A stretch of DNA of 64,000 nt from Bacteriovoracaceae bacterium (GTDB lineage: Bacteria > Bdellovibrionota > Bacteriovoracia > Bacteriovoracales > Bacteriovoracaceae): NCBI GenBank assembly GCA_947446575.1, contig CANFHC010000009.1, forward strand, positions 1 through 64,000, written 5' to 3'. The notes under the pieces were generated by a model. It saw only the letters and a list, made by a program, of their open reading frames with translations, did no database searches and had not been told where the DNA came from. The first letter of the stretch is position 1, and every line of letters starts with the position of its first letter. This document shows, one piece after another, positions 17,819 to 25,762 of this stretch. Made by a program: the position numbers and the translations under genes.

Positions 17819-18658
17819 ATGAATGAAGAATTAGCAGCACCAAAAAAGAGCGAACGAATTAAAAAATACCTCAAATTGTTTTTAACAATTATTTTAGGTT
17901 TTTTCATTTTAAGTGTTAGTAGTGTTATCATCTATCGCTTTGTTCCTGTTCCATACACACCTTTAATGTTTTGGAAAAGTGCCAGCTCTATTTTTCAGAA
18001 AGAGACAATTGGAATAGAAAAAAAATGGGTTCCGATTAAGAATATTTCAATGCAAATGCAGCGAGCAGTTATTAGAGCGGAAGACGCCAAGTTTTATATT
18101 CATCATGGTTTTGATATCGAAGCGATAGAAGCGGCCATTAAATATAATAAAACTCATAAAAAACAAAAAGGGGCGAGTACTATATCTCAACAAACAGCGA
18201 AGAATGTTTTTTTATGGCCTTCGCGTAGTTGGATTAGAAAAGGAATGGAAGTTTATTTTACGGTTCTAATAGAAGCACTGTGGTCAAAAGAGCGAATAAT
18301 CGAAGTTTATTTAAATGTCATTGAATTAGGCCCTGGTGTTTATGGAGTTGAAGCCGCCTCTCAAAAATATTTTCATAAAAAGGCTAAAAACTTGACTGGG
18401 CGAGAAGCAAGTTTGATGGCCGCTGTTTTGCCTAATCCCATTAAATTTAAAATTAATCACCCGTCAGCATATATTTTACGACGACAAAGAAAGATCATGG
18501 GGGGGGGTGCAATCGTCACTGTTGCCACTGCGCCAGAGATTAAACCAGAAACTAAATCTCAAGATTCAAAAGATTTTTTTGATATAAAGTTTGATGAAGA
18601 TGAAGATAAGGATTTAAATACTGGAGCTGATTCAAATGATTCAGCTCCAGATAATTAG
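17819..18658 (+). CDS. mtgA: Monofunctional peptidoglycan glycosyltransferase
   Basis: A GT51 enzyme that polymerises lipid II into glycan strands at the outer face of the inner membrane. About 279 residues: a membrane helix (about 20-45), then the catalytic domain with Glu88 in the motif R-A-E-D-A-K-F-Y-I-H-H-G, the GASTISQQTAKN block, the KERIIEVYLN block and GVYGVEAASQKYF. No transpeptidase domain follows, hence monofunctional. After about residue 225 comes a Gly-rich joint encoded by a G9 tract and an acidic tail (KFDEDEDKD) not usual in MtgA. The ATG at 17819 is preferred over a TTG 9 nt upstream; the ribosome binding site is weak. It converges on the subtilisin-like protease gene. Confidence 0.9.
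   Translation: MNEELAAPKKSERIKKYLKLFLTIILGFFILSVSSVIIYRFVPVPYTPLMFWKSASSIFQKETIGIEKKWVPIKNISMQMQRAVIRAEDAKFYIHHGFDIEAIEAAIKYNKTHKKQKGASTISQQTAKNVFLWPSRSWIRKGMEVYFTVLIEALWSKERIIEVYLNVIELGPGVYGVEAASQKYFHKKAKNLTGREASLMAAVLPNPIKFKINHPSAYILRRQRKIMGGGAIVTVATAPEIKPETKSQDSKDFFDIKFDEDEDKDLNTGADSNDSAPDN
18499..18507 (+). repeat. G9 homopolymer inside mtgA
   Basis: Nine consecutive G residues encode Gly-Gly-Gly just after the catalytic domain of mtgA. In this AT-rich sequence it is the longest G run I noticed. Slippage would change or truncate only the acidic C-terminal tail. Confidence 0.8.
18621..18650. terminator. Perfect inverted repeat between convergent mtgA and protease genes
   Basis: CTGGAGCTGA (18621-18630) and TCAGCTCCAG (18641-18650) are exact reverse complements around a 10-nt loop. 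It overlaps the last codons of mtgA and lies 13 nt beyond the stop of the convergent protease gene. Neither side has a strong T run, so a bidirectional transcription stop is likely but not certain. Confidence 0.5.
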
Positions 18659-18662
18659 AAAG

Positions 18663-19970
18663 TTAATGAATCGTACTAGCGTTTTCTAGTCCTTTTAGTA
18701 AATCAATTCTTCCACCCGAAAACATTTTGTTTTTAAAACTATCAACTTTTGTTACAGAATTAATTAACACATCTTTAAGTTGTTTATATGTCAGCTGCGG
18801 ATAATGAGAAAGAATTTCTGCTGCTACACCCACTGTCGTTGGAGTGGCCATAGATGTTCCAGACATAGATTCGTATTTGTTACCAGGTACGGTTGAAAAA
18901 ATATTTGATCCCGGAGCTGCGACGTCTACATTGATTTTTCCATAATTAGAAAAATAACTCATTCCACCTCCACTGCTACTTGCTGCAATGATAAGTAGAT
19001 TGGCATTATCAAAACTAGCAGGATACGTAGGATTTTTGTCAATATCAGATGATTCATTTCCAGCGGCTGCAATAACTAATACACCATAATTATCAGCAAT
19101 ATATTTTAGTGTATCAGGGATAAGTCTTTTTCCTTCATTATTACTTTTCCCAAAAGAGCAGTTAATAATTTTGGCTCCATTTTTAGCAGCGTATACAAAA
19201 GCTTCAGCTACATCAACATCGGTTTCATCACCATCATTTGGAACTGTTCTAATTCCCATGATTTTTACATTTGAAGCAATTCCTGCAATACCAATTCCAT
19301 TGTTTTGTTTTGCTGCAATCGTGCCTGAAACATGAGTTCCATGCGAGTGAGTGTCTTTGTTATTAACAGTCGCTTTTCCGTTTGCGTCTCTGATTAGAGT
19401 GTTAATACCGTATACATCATCGATGTATCCGTTATTGTCATCATCAATACCATTGCCCGGTATTTCACCTGGATTTTTCCAGATAACATCTTTTAAGTCT
19501 TCATGTTGAGTATCTACACCAGTATCGACCACGGCTACGATCACAGGAGATGTATTGCTTGTTCCGTAAAGTTTATAAGCGCTGTTAACTGATACGCCAT
19601 TTTGAGCAGCATCTAAAAAAGACCAAACTCGACTCACGAGTGGGTCGTTAAACTGAGAGTCCTGAGCGTTTAATTTATCAGAGGTAATTGTTGAGTTTTT
19701 ATCAGGCAATGGAAGTGTTCGTCTTTCAGAGCGGTGATTTCTCTCTGTGTACTCGATAGCAGGATTATTTTTTAATTGATTAAGAAGGGCCTTAATGTCA
19801 TTGGTTCTTAATACATAAGTAGTTCCGAAAAGATTTTGCACACTTTTAACATTTGTAAGAGTGGGTAAATTTGTTCCTGGTTTTAATTTTACAATCAGTT
19901 CAGTGGGAGTGTCGGAAGCAAGTGAGAGGTTGAGAGACAAAAGCATTGTAGTGACAAGTAGTAGTTTCAT
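18663..19970 (-). CDS. Exported subtilisin-like serine protease (S8 family)
   Basis: A 435-residue secreted protease. Signal peptide (about 1-17), an inhibitor-like propeptide (about 20-85, ELIVKLKPG to the NPAIEYTERNH region) and a peptidase S8 domain with the catalytic triad Asp149 (VAVVDTGVD), His210 (HGTHVSGT) and Ser373 (SGTSMATP). The oxyanion Asn is in AAAGNES. A DDDNNGYIDDVYG stretch is a likely calcium-binding insertion. It is probably self-activated after export and degrades proteins outside the cell. Two ATGs compete; the second (19970) is chosen because AGGA lies 8 nt before it, whereas the first ATG (19979) directly abuts the same sequence. Confidence 0.9.
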   Translation of the reverse strand: MKLLLVTTMLLSLNLSLASDTPTELIVKLKPGTNLPTLTNVKSVQNLFGTTYVLRTNDIKALLNQLKNNPAIEYTERNHRSERRTLPLPDKNSTITSDKLNAQDSQFNDPLVSRVWSFLDAAQNGVSVNSAYKLYGTSNTSPVIVAVVDTGVDTQHEDLKDVIWKNPGEIPGNGIDDDNNGYIDDVYGINTLIRDANGKATVNNKDTHSHGTHVSGTIAAKQNNGIGIAGIASNVKIMGIRTVPNDGDETDVDVAEAFVYAAKNGAKIINCSFGKSNNEGKRLIPDTLKYIADNYGVLVIAAAGNESSDIDKNPTYPASFDNANLLIIAASSSGGGMSYFSNYGKINVDVAAPGSNIFSTVPGNKYESMSGTSMATPTTVGVAAEILSHYPQLTYKQLKDVLINSVTKVDSFKNKMFSGGRIDLLKGLENASTIH

Positions 19971-20208
19971 TATATTCATCCTTGAAAATAATTTAAGTGT
20001 AGTTACTTGAATAATAATAAGAGACGAATTTTAAAAGTGGAATTTGATGTGAGGAGATGTTTGAAGATATTGACCGTGCGATTTTGTCAGAAAAATGGAT
20101 TAGTTAATTCTGGCCTAAAAAAGCTAAATCTGACTTGATTATGGTAGTGAATTGGTTGAGTATGAAAATTCTCTAAACGATAGGTAAAAAAATCCGAGAA
20201 GTCTGTTC

Positions 20209-21150
20209 ATGAAGAACGTACTTTTCATTTTGACCTTTTTTTGTTTAAGTCCTGCAGCTTACTCTGAACACAAAGTTTTCGATGTGGAAGAGGAGCTTAA
20301 TTTAAATGATCCTTGGTACCAAAAAAACCGCTCTGACGAAGAAAATTTTAAGCGATTGGTCAAAGGCTTGGAAAAAGTTCCAAGTGGAAAAAAAGTCATT
20401 GAGAAAGCGAGGGAAAAAGCTGCACAAAGAGGATTTACTCTTTACGATGTTGTGGCCATCGGTGATGGGTCGCTTACTGATACAACTCTAATTCGCAGGT
20501 TTTCTGCCTCAAACCCTGCTGAGGTTATGTATGAAACGAAATCCAAAGTTTATTTAAACCGTCATTTGCATACATTGGATGCTCTCTTAGATTTTGCTCA
20601 TGAGTTAACTCACTACACCTACCGAGAAGCTTTTAATCCCTATGATCACCATTTTGCCCTGAAGGATTTTATCAAAGGGACAGTTGAGGGACGAGGGGGA
20701 GAAGTTGACGCATACATGGTTGAATGCAAAGTTTTATTTGAACTTTTGCCCACAACTGGATCAGGCCGCTCGAATTGCTTGAAAGTTTTTGACAAAAAAA
20801 TAGGTGCCATCTCAAAAGAATTGGGTGTGCAAGAATTCTACAAAGTGGGAAATCACTATGGAGACTTTAAAAAAGATATCGAAAAATTTTCTTTAACTGA
20901 CAAAGATATGCCAAAGGCGACAGACGGCGAAGCTTTTTTTATTTCTTCAGCCTGGGGCCTTCCTTATCCTGTTGCAGCAGTTAAAGAGTATGCCAATATA
21001 ATGGATCGTGTCTGCAAGAACGATCAAAATCGGCTCACATTGATGCAAAATAAAATTACTCGTACTCCAGCCTCGAACGAAGCGCAAAGTGCCTATAAAA
21101 CTATGTTCGAAGATTTCAAAATCCGCTGCGATAAATTCACCCAAATTTAA
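20209..21150 (+). CDS. Exported protein with HExxH metallopeptidase motif
   Basis: A 313-residue protein with a signal peptide (about 1-19, PAAYSE) and a zinc-protease-like site: H131-E132-L-T-H135, followed about 30 residues later by E165 in the segment GRGGEVDAYMVE, the spacing expected of a gluzincin third ligand. A third histidine cluster, DHHF, lies between. Six Cys in the second half could form disulfides. I do not recognise a named family, and zinc binding is inferred only from the motif. The likely role is an exported peptidase. No same-strand neighbour is close; the nuo operon begins 119 nt downstream with its own promoter. Confidence 0.7.
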   Translation: MKNVLFILTFFCLSPAAYSEHKVFDVEEELNLNDPWYQKNRSDEENFKRLVKGLEKVPSGKKVIEKAREKAAQRGFTLYDVVAIGDGSLTDTTLIRRFSASNPAEVMYETKSKVYLNRHLHTLDALLDFAHELTHYTYREAFNPYDHHFALKDFIKGTVEGRGGEVDAYMVECKVLFELLPTTGSGRSNCLKVFDKKIGAISKELGVQEFYKVGNHYGDFKKDIEKFSLTDKDMPKATDGEAFFISSAWGLPYPVAAVKEYANIMDRVCKNDQNRLTLMQNKITRTPASNEAQSAYKTMFEDFKIRCDKFTQI

Positions 21151-21179
21151 CTATTGAAGAAAAGTCTCAAGCAATGTGA

Positions 21180-21208
21180 TTGACGATAACTAGTCGCCTC
21201 GGTAAATT
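21180..21208 (+). promoter_or_regulatory. Promoter of nuoBCDI
   Basis: TTGACG (21180-21185) and TAAATT (21203-21208) are 17 nt apart, matching 5/6 and 4/6 of the housekeeping consensus. The predicted transcript has a leader of about 55 nt before nuoB, which carries a GGGAG ribosome binding site. Confidence 0.6.
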
Positions 21209-21269
21209 TATGTAATAATTGTGAAGATTTAATTACCAGATTTTTGTGCATGAAAATAGGGAGCACTAG

Positions 21270-21752
21270 ATGCAAGACAGCGTTGTTTTGATGAAAGTTG
21301 ATGACTTTTTAAACTGGGGTCGAAAGAACTCTTTGTGGCCTATGACTTTTGGTCTCGCTTGTTGCGCGATTGAGATGATGGCAACTGGAGCTGCGAAATA
21401 CGATCTAGAGCGTTTTGGCTGTGGGGCCTTCATGGCGACGCCACGTCGAGCGGATTTAATGATTGTTGCTGGAACGGTAACGTTTAAAATGGCGACAAGA
21501 ATTAAAACTCTATATGAACAAATGCCAGAGCCTCGTTACGTTATCTCAATGGGATCTTGTGCGAATAAAGGTGGCCCTTACTGGCAACACGGATATCACG
21601 TTTTAAAAGGTGTGGATGAAGTTGTTCCGGTAGACGTTTACGTTCCAGGTTGTCCTCCAAGACCAGAAGCTTTAATCGAAGGGATCATGACTCTTCAAAA
21701 GAAAATCGCGAACGAGCGTCTTCTTCGTGATAAGTGGGTGAAACATGCCTAA
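21270..21752 (+). CDS. nuoB: NADH-quinone oxidoreductase subunit B
   Basis: NuoB (160 residues) carries the terminal iron-sulfur cluster N2 that passes electrons to quinone in the Q module of complex I. The adjacent-cysteine motif is present in [12 protein letters not shown], and the two distal Cys ligands in MGSCANKGG and [14 protein letters not shown] about 6 nt before the ATG supports the start. Its last 8 nt overlap nuoC, indicating coupling. It opens a four-gene operon that lacks nuoA, E-H and J-N. Confidence 0.97.
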   Translation: MQDSVVLMKVDDFLNWGRKNSLWPMTFGLACCAIEMMATGAAKYDLERFGCGAFMATPRRADLMIVAGTVTFKMATRIKTLYEQMPEPRYVISMGSCANKGGPYWQHGYHVLKGVDEVVPVDVYVPGCPPRPEALIEGIMTLQKKIANERLLRDKWVKHA

Positions 21753-22380
21753 TACAATACAAGGCCAAATCGTAGAATTTTTAAACAAGTCAGTTCCTGG
21801 TTGCAACGCTGTTATCAATGCACCTATTGCAGCTGTCGGGGATTCATCAATAACTGTTGAAGCGGCAAACATTCTTGAAGTTTGTAAGGCGCTTAAGTTT
21901 TCTGCTGAATTTAATTTTAACGTTCTTCAAGTAATCACGGGAACTGATTACGCTGATAGGATAGAGGTTAGCTATATTTTAGCGAGCTTCTCAAAAAATT
22001 TAGAATTAATTTTAAAAGCAAAACTTCCTCGTGGAGATAAATTTAATCTTCCAAAAATTAATTCAGTTGTCTCTGTTTGGAATGCTGCTAATTTTCAAGA
22101 GCGCGAAACTTACGACATGATTGGAATTGAATTTGTGGGCCATCCAGATTTTAGAAGAATTCTTTGTCCATATGATTGGGATGGGCATCCACTTCGCAAA
22201 GATTATGTCGTTCAAGAAAAATACCTTGATATGGTGGTTGATCCTCCTGGAAAAAATAATACTGCTGACCAAATGTTTGGAAAGCGTTTAAAAGAAGAAA
22301 TAGGCGATCCAAAACGCGTCTCTGCTAGCTGGAAAGACAGTACTGCCGGAGAAGAAGAAGTTGCAAAGGATGGTGAATAA
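21745..22380 (+). CDS. nuoC: NADH-quinone oxidoreductase subunit C
   Basis: NuoC (30-kDa subunit, 211 residues) is a structural part of the peripheral Q module. The family signature is visible in the [20 protein letters not shown] region (about 122-141) and the following [11 protein letters not shown]. The C-terminal tail after about residue 175 is polar and variable. It overlaps nuoB by 8 nt and is followed after 1 nt by the nuoD ATG. Confidence 0.96.
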   Translation: MPNTIQGQIVEFLNKSVPGCNAVINAPIAAVGDSSITVEAANILEVCKALKFSAEFNFNVLQVITGTDYADRIEVSYILASFSKNLELILKAKLPRGDKFNLPKINSVVSVWNAANFQERETYDMIGIEFVGHPDFRRILCPYDWDGHPLRKDYVVQEKYLDMVVDPPGKNNTADQMFGKRLKEEIGDPKRVSASWKDSTAGEEEVAKDGE

Positions 22381-22381
22381 G

Positions 22382-23548
22382 ATGTCATCTCATAACGAAA
22401 ATACTGAAGATAAAATCATATTAGGCGATCAAGAAGTTTTAAAATCAGATCTACTGACTTTGAACATGGGCCCTCAGCACCCTGCTACTCACGGAGTTCT
22501 TCGCGTAGAAATTAAAACTGATTCAGAAATTGTCGTCGATGCTATTCCTCATCTTGGTTACCTCCACAGATGTTTTGAAAAACACGCGGAGAATTTAGAT
22601 TACCGCGGAGTCATTCCTTTTGTTGACCGCATGGATTACCTAGCAGCAATGAATATGGAATGGGGATATGCTCTTACAATTGAAAAAATGCTGGGAACTG
22701 AAGTTCCAAAGCGTGCTGAATACATTCGCGTATTAGTAGCTGAACTTCAAAGAATTGCTTCTCATTTAGTTTTCTTTGGAACGTACGGGATTGACCTAGG
22801 TGCCTTTACTGTATTTCTTTATTGCTTTGAAGACCGCGAAGAAATTTTACGCTTATTTGAAGAACTCTCTGGTGCTCGAATGCTTTACAACTACATCTGG
22901 ATTGGTGGAGTTTGGAATGACATTACTGATGATCAATTAGCAAGAATCACAAAATTTGTTGATCGTTTTGAAGTTGAGCTTGCAAAATACCATTCACTTG
23001 TTGGAGAAAATAAAATCTTCATTGGAAGAACTGCAAATGTTGGTGTTGTAACTGCAGAGCAAGCACTCGACTATGGAGCAACTGGACCAGTACTTCGTGG
23101 ATCGGGAGTGAAGTGGGATTTAAGAAAAAATCGCACTTACGGAATTTATGATAAATTTGATTTCGATGTAGCTGTTGGAAAAGGAGAAAAAGGAACTGTA
23201 GGGGACTGTTGGGATAGATACCACGTTCGCATCCAAGAAATGTTCCAATCTATAAAAATCATTCGTCAAGCCCTTGATGGAATTGAAGAAGGCCCAGTGA
23301 TGGGAAAAGTTCCAAAAATCATTAAGGTTCCAGCAGGCGAAATCTATATGAGAACCGAATGTCCTCGCGGAGAGTTGGGATATCATTTAATTTCTGATGG
23401 TGGAAAAACTCCTTACAGATTAAAAGTTAAGTCTTCATGTTTTACTCACGTTTCAATGTTACCAATAATGGCACCAGGACAAATGGTGGCAGACTTTGTA
23501 GCGTCGATCGGAAGTATTGATATTGTTCTTGGCGAAGTCGACAGATAG
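22382..23548 (+). CDS. nuoD: NADH-quinone oxidoreductase subunit D
   Basis: NuoD (49-kDa subunit, about 388 residues) forms the quinone-binding chamber with NuoB. Recognised by LNMGPQHPATHGVLR near the N-terminus, HLGYLHRCFEKHAE and the C-terminal end GSIDIVLGEVDR. The family descends from the NiFe-hydrogenase large subunit; the hydrogenase cysteines are absent, so this is the respiratory complex and not a hydrogenase. Starts exist at 22361 (TTG), 22370 and 22382; the ATG at 22382, 1 nt after the nuoC stop, is chosen because it avoids overlap and matches typical NuoD length. Confidence 0.96.
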   Translation: MSSHNENTEDKIILGDQEVLKSDLLTLNMGPQHPATHGVLRVEIKTDSEIVVDAIPHLGYLHRCFEKHAENLDYRGVIPFVDRMDYLAAMNMEWGYALTIEKMLGTEVPKRAEYIRVLVAELQRIASHLVFFGTYGIDLGAFTVFLYCFEDREEILRLFEELSGARMLYNYIWIGGVWNDITDDQLARITKFVDRFEVELAKYHSLVGENKIFIGRTANVGVVTAEQALDYGATGPVLRGSGVKWDLRKNRTYGIYDKFDFDVAVGKGEKGTVGDCWDRYHVRIQEMFQSIKIIRQALDGIEEGPVMGKVPKIIKVPAGEIYMRTECPRGELGYHLISDGGKTPYRLKVKSSCFTHVSMLPIMAPGQMVADFVASIGSIDIVLGEVDR

Positions 23549-23569
23549 ACATTAATAGAAGGAATAATT

Positions 23570-24094
23570 ATGGAAACGATTCACCTTAAAAAAAATATTG
23601 AACCTGAACTAACTTTTACTGGTTGGTTTAAAAATATTTATACTGCCGTTAAAACAACTCTTATCGGTCTTGGAATTACTTTCAAATACGTATGGGGAAG
23701 AGATGTAGTTACAATTGAATATCCCGAAGTCAGAGAAGAGCTACCAAGCAATTCACGCTCACGTTTATTCAACGATGCTGAAAACTGTATTTCATGTCTT
23801 CAATGTGCAGTTGCTTGTCCAGTCGACTGTATCTATATTGCTGCTGTTAAAAGAGCTACAGATGCTCCAAAAATTAAAACTAAAGATGGGACACCAATTC
23901 GTCTTGATTTAAAACAATACACAATCGACACAGCACTTTGTTGTTATTGTGGACTTTGTACAACTGTTTGTCCGACTGAGTGTTTAACTCACACTACAGA
24001 TTATGAATTTGCTTCATACACACTTGCTTCTATGAAGTATGATTACCTCGCACCAGAAATTAGAGCTTGGCGAACAAGAATTGTTAAATCTTAA
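23570..24094 (+). CDS. nuoI: NADH-quinone oxidoreductase subunit I
   Basis: NuoI (174 residues) relays electrons through clusters N6a and N6b. Two 4Fe-4S ferredoxin motifs are present: CISCLQCAVACP starting at Cys73, and CCYCGLCTTVCP about 50 residues later. The N-terminal segment before them contains the amphipathic helix that contacts the membrane arm. AAGGAA precedes the ATG. A terminator follows 13 nt after the stop, so the operon ends here. Unusually, nuoI follows nuoD directly with no nuoEFGH between. Confidence 0.96.
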   Translation: METIHLKKNIEPELTFTGWFKNIYTAVKTTLIGLGITFKYVWGRDVVTIEYPEVREELPSNSRSRLFNDAENCISCLQCAVACPVDCIYIAAVKRATDAPKIKTKDGTPIRLDLKQYTIDTALCCYCGLCTTVCPTECLTHTTDYEFASYTLASMKYDYLAPEIRAWRTRIVKS

Positions 24095-24107
24095 TAATGA
24101 ATACAGG

Positions 24108-24134
24108 GCCCCTCGAAAGAGGGGCTTTTTTTTT
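24108..24134 (+). terminator. Intrinsic terminator after nuoBCDI
   Basis: GCCCCTC (24108-24114) and GAGGGGC (24119-24125) form a 7-bp stem with a GAAA tetraloop, followed by nine T residues (24126-24134). Confidence 0.95.
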
Positions 24135-24150
24135 GGGAGTTTAAATTTTT

Positions 24151-25269
24151 TTGAAATCTAAATATCGAGAAGTTTTTATTTATTTTATTAGGCTTGGTTG
24201 CCTTGGTTTTGGTGGGCCTTTGGCAGTTATAGGAACTATGCAAGCAGAGCTAATTGAAAAACGTCATTGGATGGAAATTTCAGATTTCAACGCTACTTTT
24301 TCATTAATCAAAGCAATGCCTGGGCCTATTGCTTTTCAGACAGCCGTTTTTTTAGGTCGTCACCGCGCTGGCTTCTGGGGGGGCTTGATTGCAGGATTTG
24401 GAATAGTTTTTCCGGCCTTTATTATGATGATTTTATTCTCTGTTTTTTTTAGCTCTATTGCTGATCTCGCCTTTACTCATGCTTTAATGTTAGGAATGCA
24501 AGTCGCAGCTTTAGGTGTAATTATGGGAAGCCTAAAAGGATTAGTAAAAAATAATTACAAAGAAATTTTCTTTTGGGTTCTCGTTACAATTTCTGGAGCA
24601 ATAAATTATTTTCATCCTGGCCTTGAACCCATTATCATTATTTCATTTGGAATTATGATGGTGCTGACAAAGTTATATCTTCGTCAGAAAAATATGATCA
24701 TGTTCAGTGTAGCCTCACTTTTTTATTTCTCTGATGATCTTAAAAATTTAGCACAGGTCTGTTTTAAAGCAGGGGCACTTGTCTTCGGTACGGGACTCGC
24801 TATCGTACCTATGCTACAACATGATGTCGTCGTGAGATATCACTGGTTAACCCAAAATGAATTTTTAGATGCACTAGCTTTTGGACAAATGACTCCAGGT
24901 CCAGTCGTTGTTACTGCGACCTATATTGGACATAAAATTGCGGGAATTCCAGGAGCGATAGTTGGAACAATTTGTATTTTTGCAGCTTCTTTTTTTCATA
25001 TGAGCACTTGGTTTCCATTAGTCGTCGAAAAACTTCGTGGAAAGAAATGGATTAATGATTTTGTTTTTGGTGCTATTGCGGCCGTTGTTGGTCCAATTAT
25101 AGTGACAGTCGCAAAGATGGGGATGGGGATAAATTTAAGTTTTTTTCTCATTGTTATGGGCGCCGTCTTTTTTGTACTTACTCTTTCAAATAAAATTCCA
25201 CTCTGGTTATTAATTCCTTGTGGGGGATTACTCAATTTTTTTTGGATGAGAATTGCTTATCAATCTTGA
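24151..25269 (+). CDS. chrA: Chromate efflux transporter (ChrA family)
   Basis: A 372-residue inner-membrane transporter made of two homologous CHR halves. The N-terminal half shows GFGGPLAVIGTMQ and AMPGPIAFQTA; the C-terminal half shows FGTGLAIVPMLQHDVV and MTPGPVVVTATYIG. About 10 membrane helices. ChrA exports chromate, probably in exchange for or resembling sulfate; some members have other anion substrates. The start is a TTG (24151), supported by GGGAGT about 10 nt upstream and by the immediate match of the following residues to the family N-terminus; no ATG is available until codon 30. The nuo terminator lies just upstream, so a separate promoter is needed. Confidence 0.85.
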   Translation: MKSKYREVFIYFIRLGCLGFGGPLAVIGTMQAELIEKRHWMEISDFNATFSLIKAMPGPIAFQTAVFLGRHRAGFWGGLIAGFGIVFPAFIMMILFSVFFSSIADLAFTHALMLGMQVAALGVIMGSLKGLVKNNYKEIFFWVLVTISGAINYFHPGLEPIIIISFGIMMVLTKLYLRQKNMIMFSVASLFYFSDDLKNLAQVCFKAGALVFGTGLAIVPMLQHDVVVRYHWLTQNEFLDALAFGQMTPGPVVVTATYIGHKIAGIPGAIVGTICIFAASFFHMSTWFPLVVEKLRGKKWINDFVFGAIAAVVGPIIVTVAKMGMGINLSFFLIVMGAVFFVLTLSNKIPLWLLIPCGGLLNFFWMRIAYQS

Positions 25270-25314
25270 TAAATTATTGAATTTTAGCTTCTATTAAAAA
25301 TTCCCAACATTCAG

Positions 25315-25587
25315 ATGGGGGTATTCCAAGTAGTGAAGGAGCATCATGGAGCAAAAAATGGAATTGGGTTTAATGATTCCCAAAGTATAAGTTTACAGTC
25401 TTTATCTATGTTTTATTTAATTGTTGAAGATTTTGTAGATGCTGTATTAAAAGTGGAAACTCCAGCACAAGAAGATATTCAAAAGATTTGCATGGAGCTT
25501 CAAAAAAAATATACAAAAGGTATTTATAAAAAAGCTGCAGATGCTTTAAGTAGTATATGTTTAACCAAGAAGATTTCTAAATTTTAG
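25315..25587 (+). CDS. Small hypothetical protein
   Basis: A 90-residue open frame I do not recognise. It has no signal peptide or membrane helix; the second half is helical and charged (EDIQKICMELQKKYTKGIYKK), the first half contains EHHGAKNGIGF. It lies 45 nt after chrA in the same direction. The start has neither a Shine-Dalgarno nor a convincing -10 box, so it could be a truncated gene or start elsewhere. Confidence 0.4.
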   Translation: MGVFQVVKEHHGAKNGIGFNDSQSISLQSLSMFYLIVEDFVDAVLKVETPAQEDIQKICMELQKKYTKGIYKKAADALSSICLTKKISKF

Positions 25588-25593
25588 AGAAAG

Positions 25594-25607
25594 TGGGAAA
25601 TTTCCCA
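25594..25607. promoter_or_regulatory. 14-bp palindrome
   Basis: TGGGAAATTTCCCA is a perfect palindrome in the 175-nt spacer between the small hypothetical gene and the histidine kinase. There is no T run. It could be an operator site; no matching regulator gene is visible. Confidence 0.3.
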
Positions 25608-25762
25608 TTAACATTGCTCCAGTTACACTTAGTAAAAGAGTTTACCAAAAATCAACGAGTACTATAAACACTTTAAAGCTATTTCTCCGACGAAGATAAG
25701 CTGACTATAACAGTATGTCTCAAATATTAGTTTAATATTTAAAATGTGTATATGATTGTGTA

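Noticed and set aside
21270-24094. Possible energy-converting hydrogenase rather than complex I
   Set aside because: NuoD lacks the NiFe-binding cysteines and all four proteins match complex I subunits in length and motifs.
25588-25762. Open frames in the spacer before the multi-PAS kinase
   Set aside because: Two frames look equally protein-like and neither has a start or ends in a consistent way; only the palindrome is reported.
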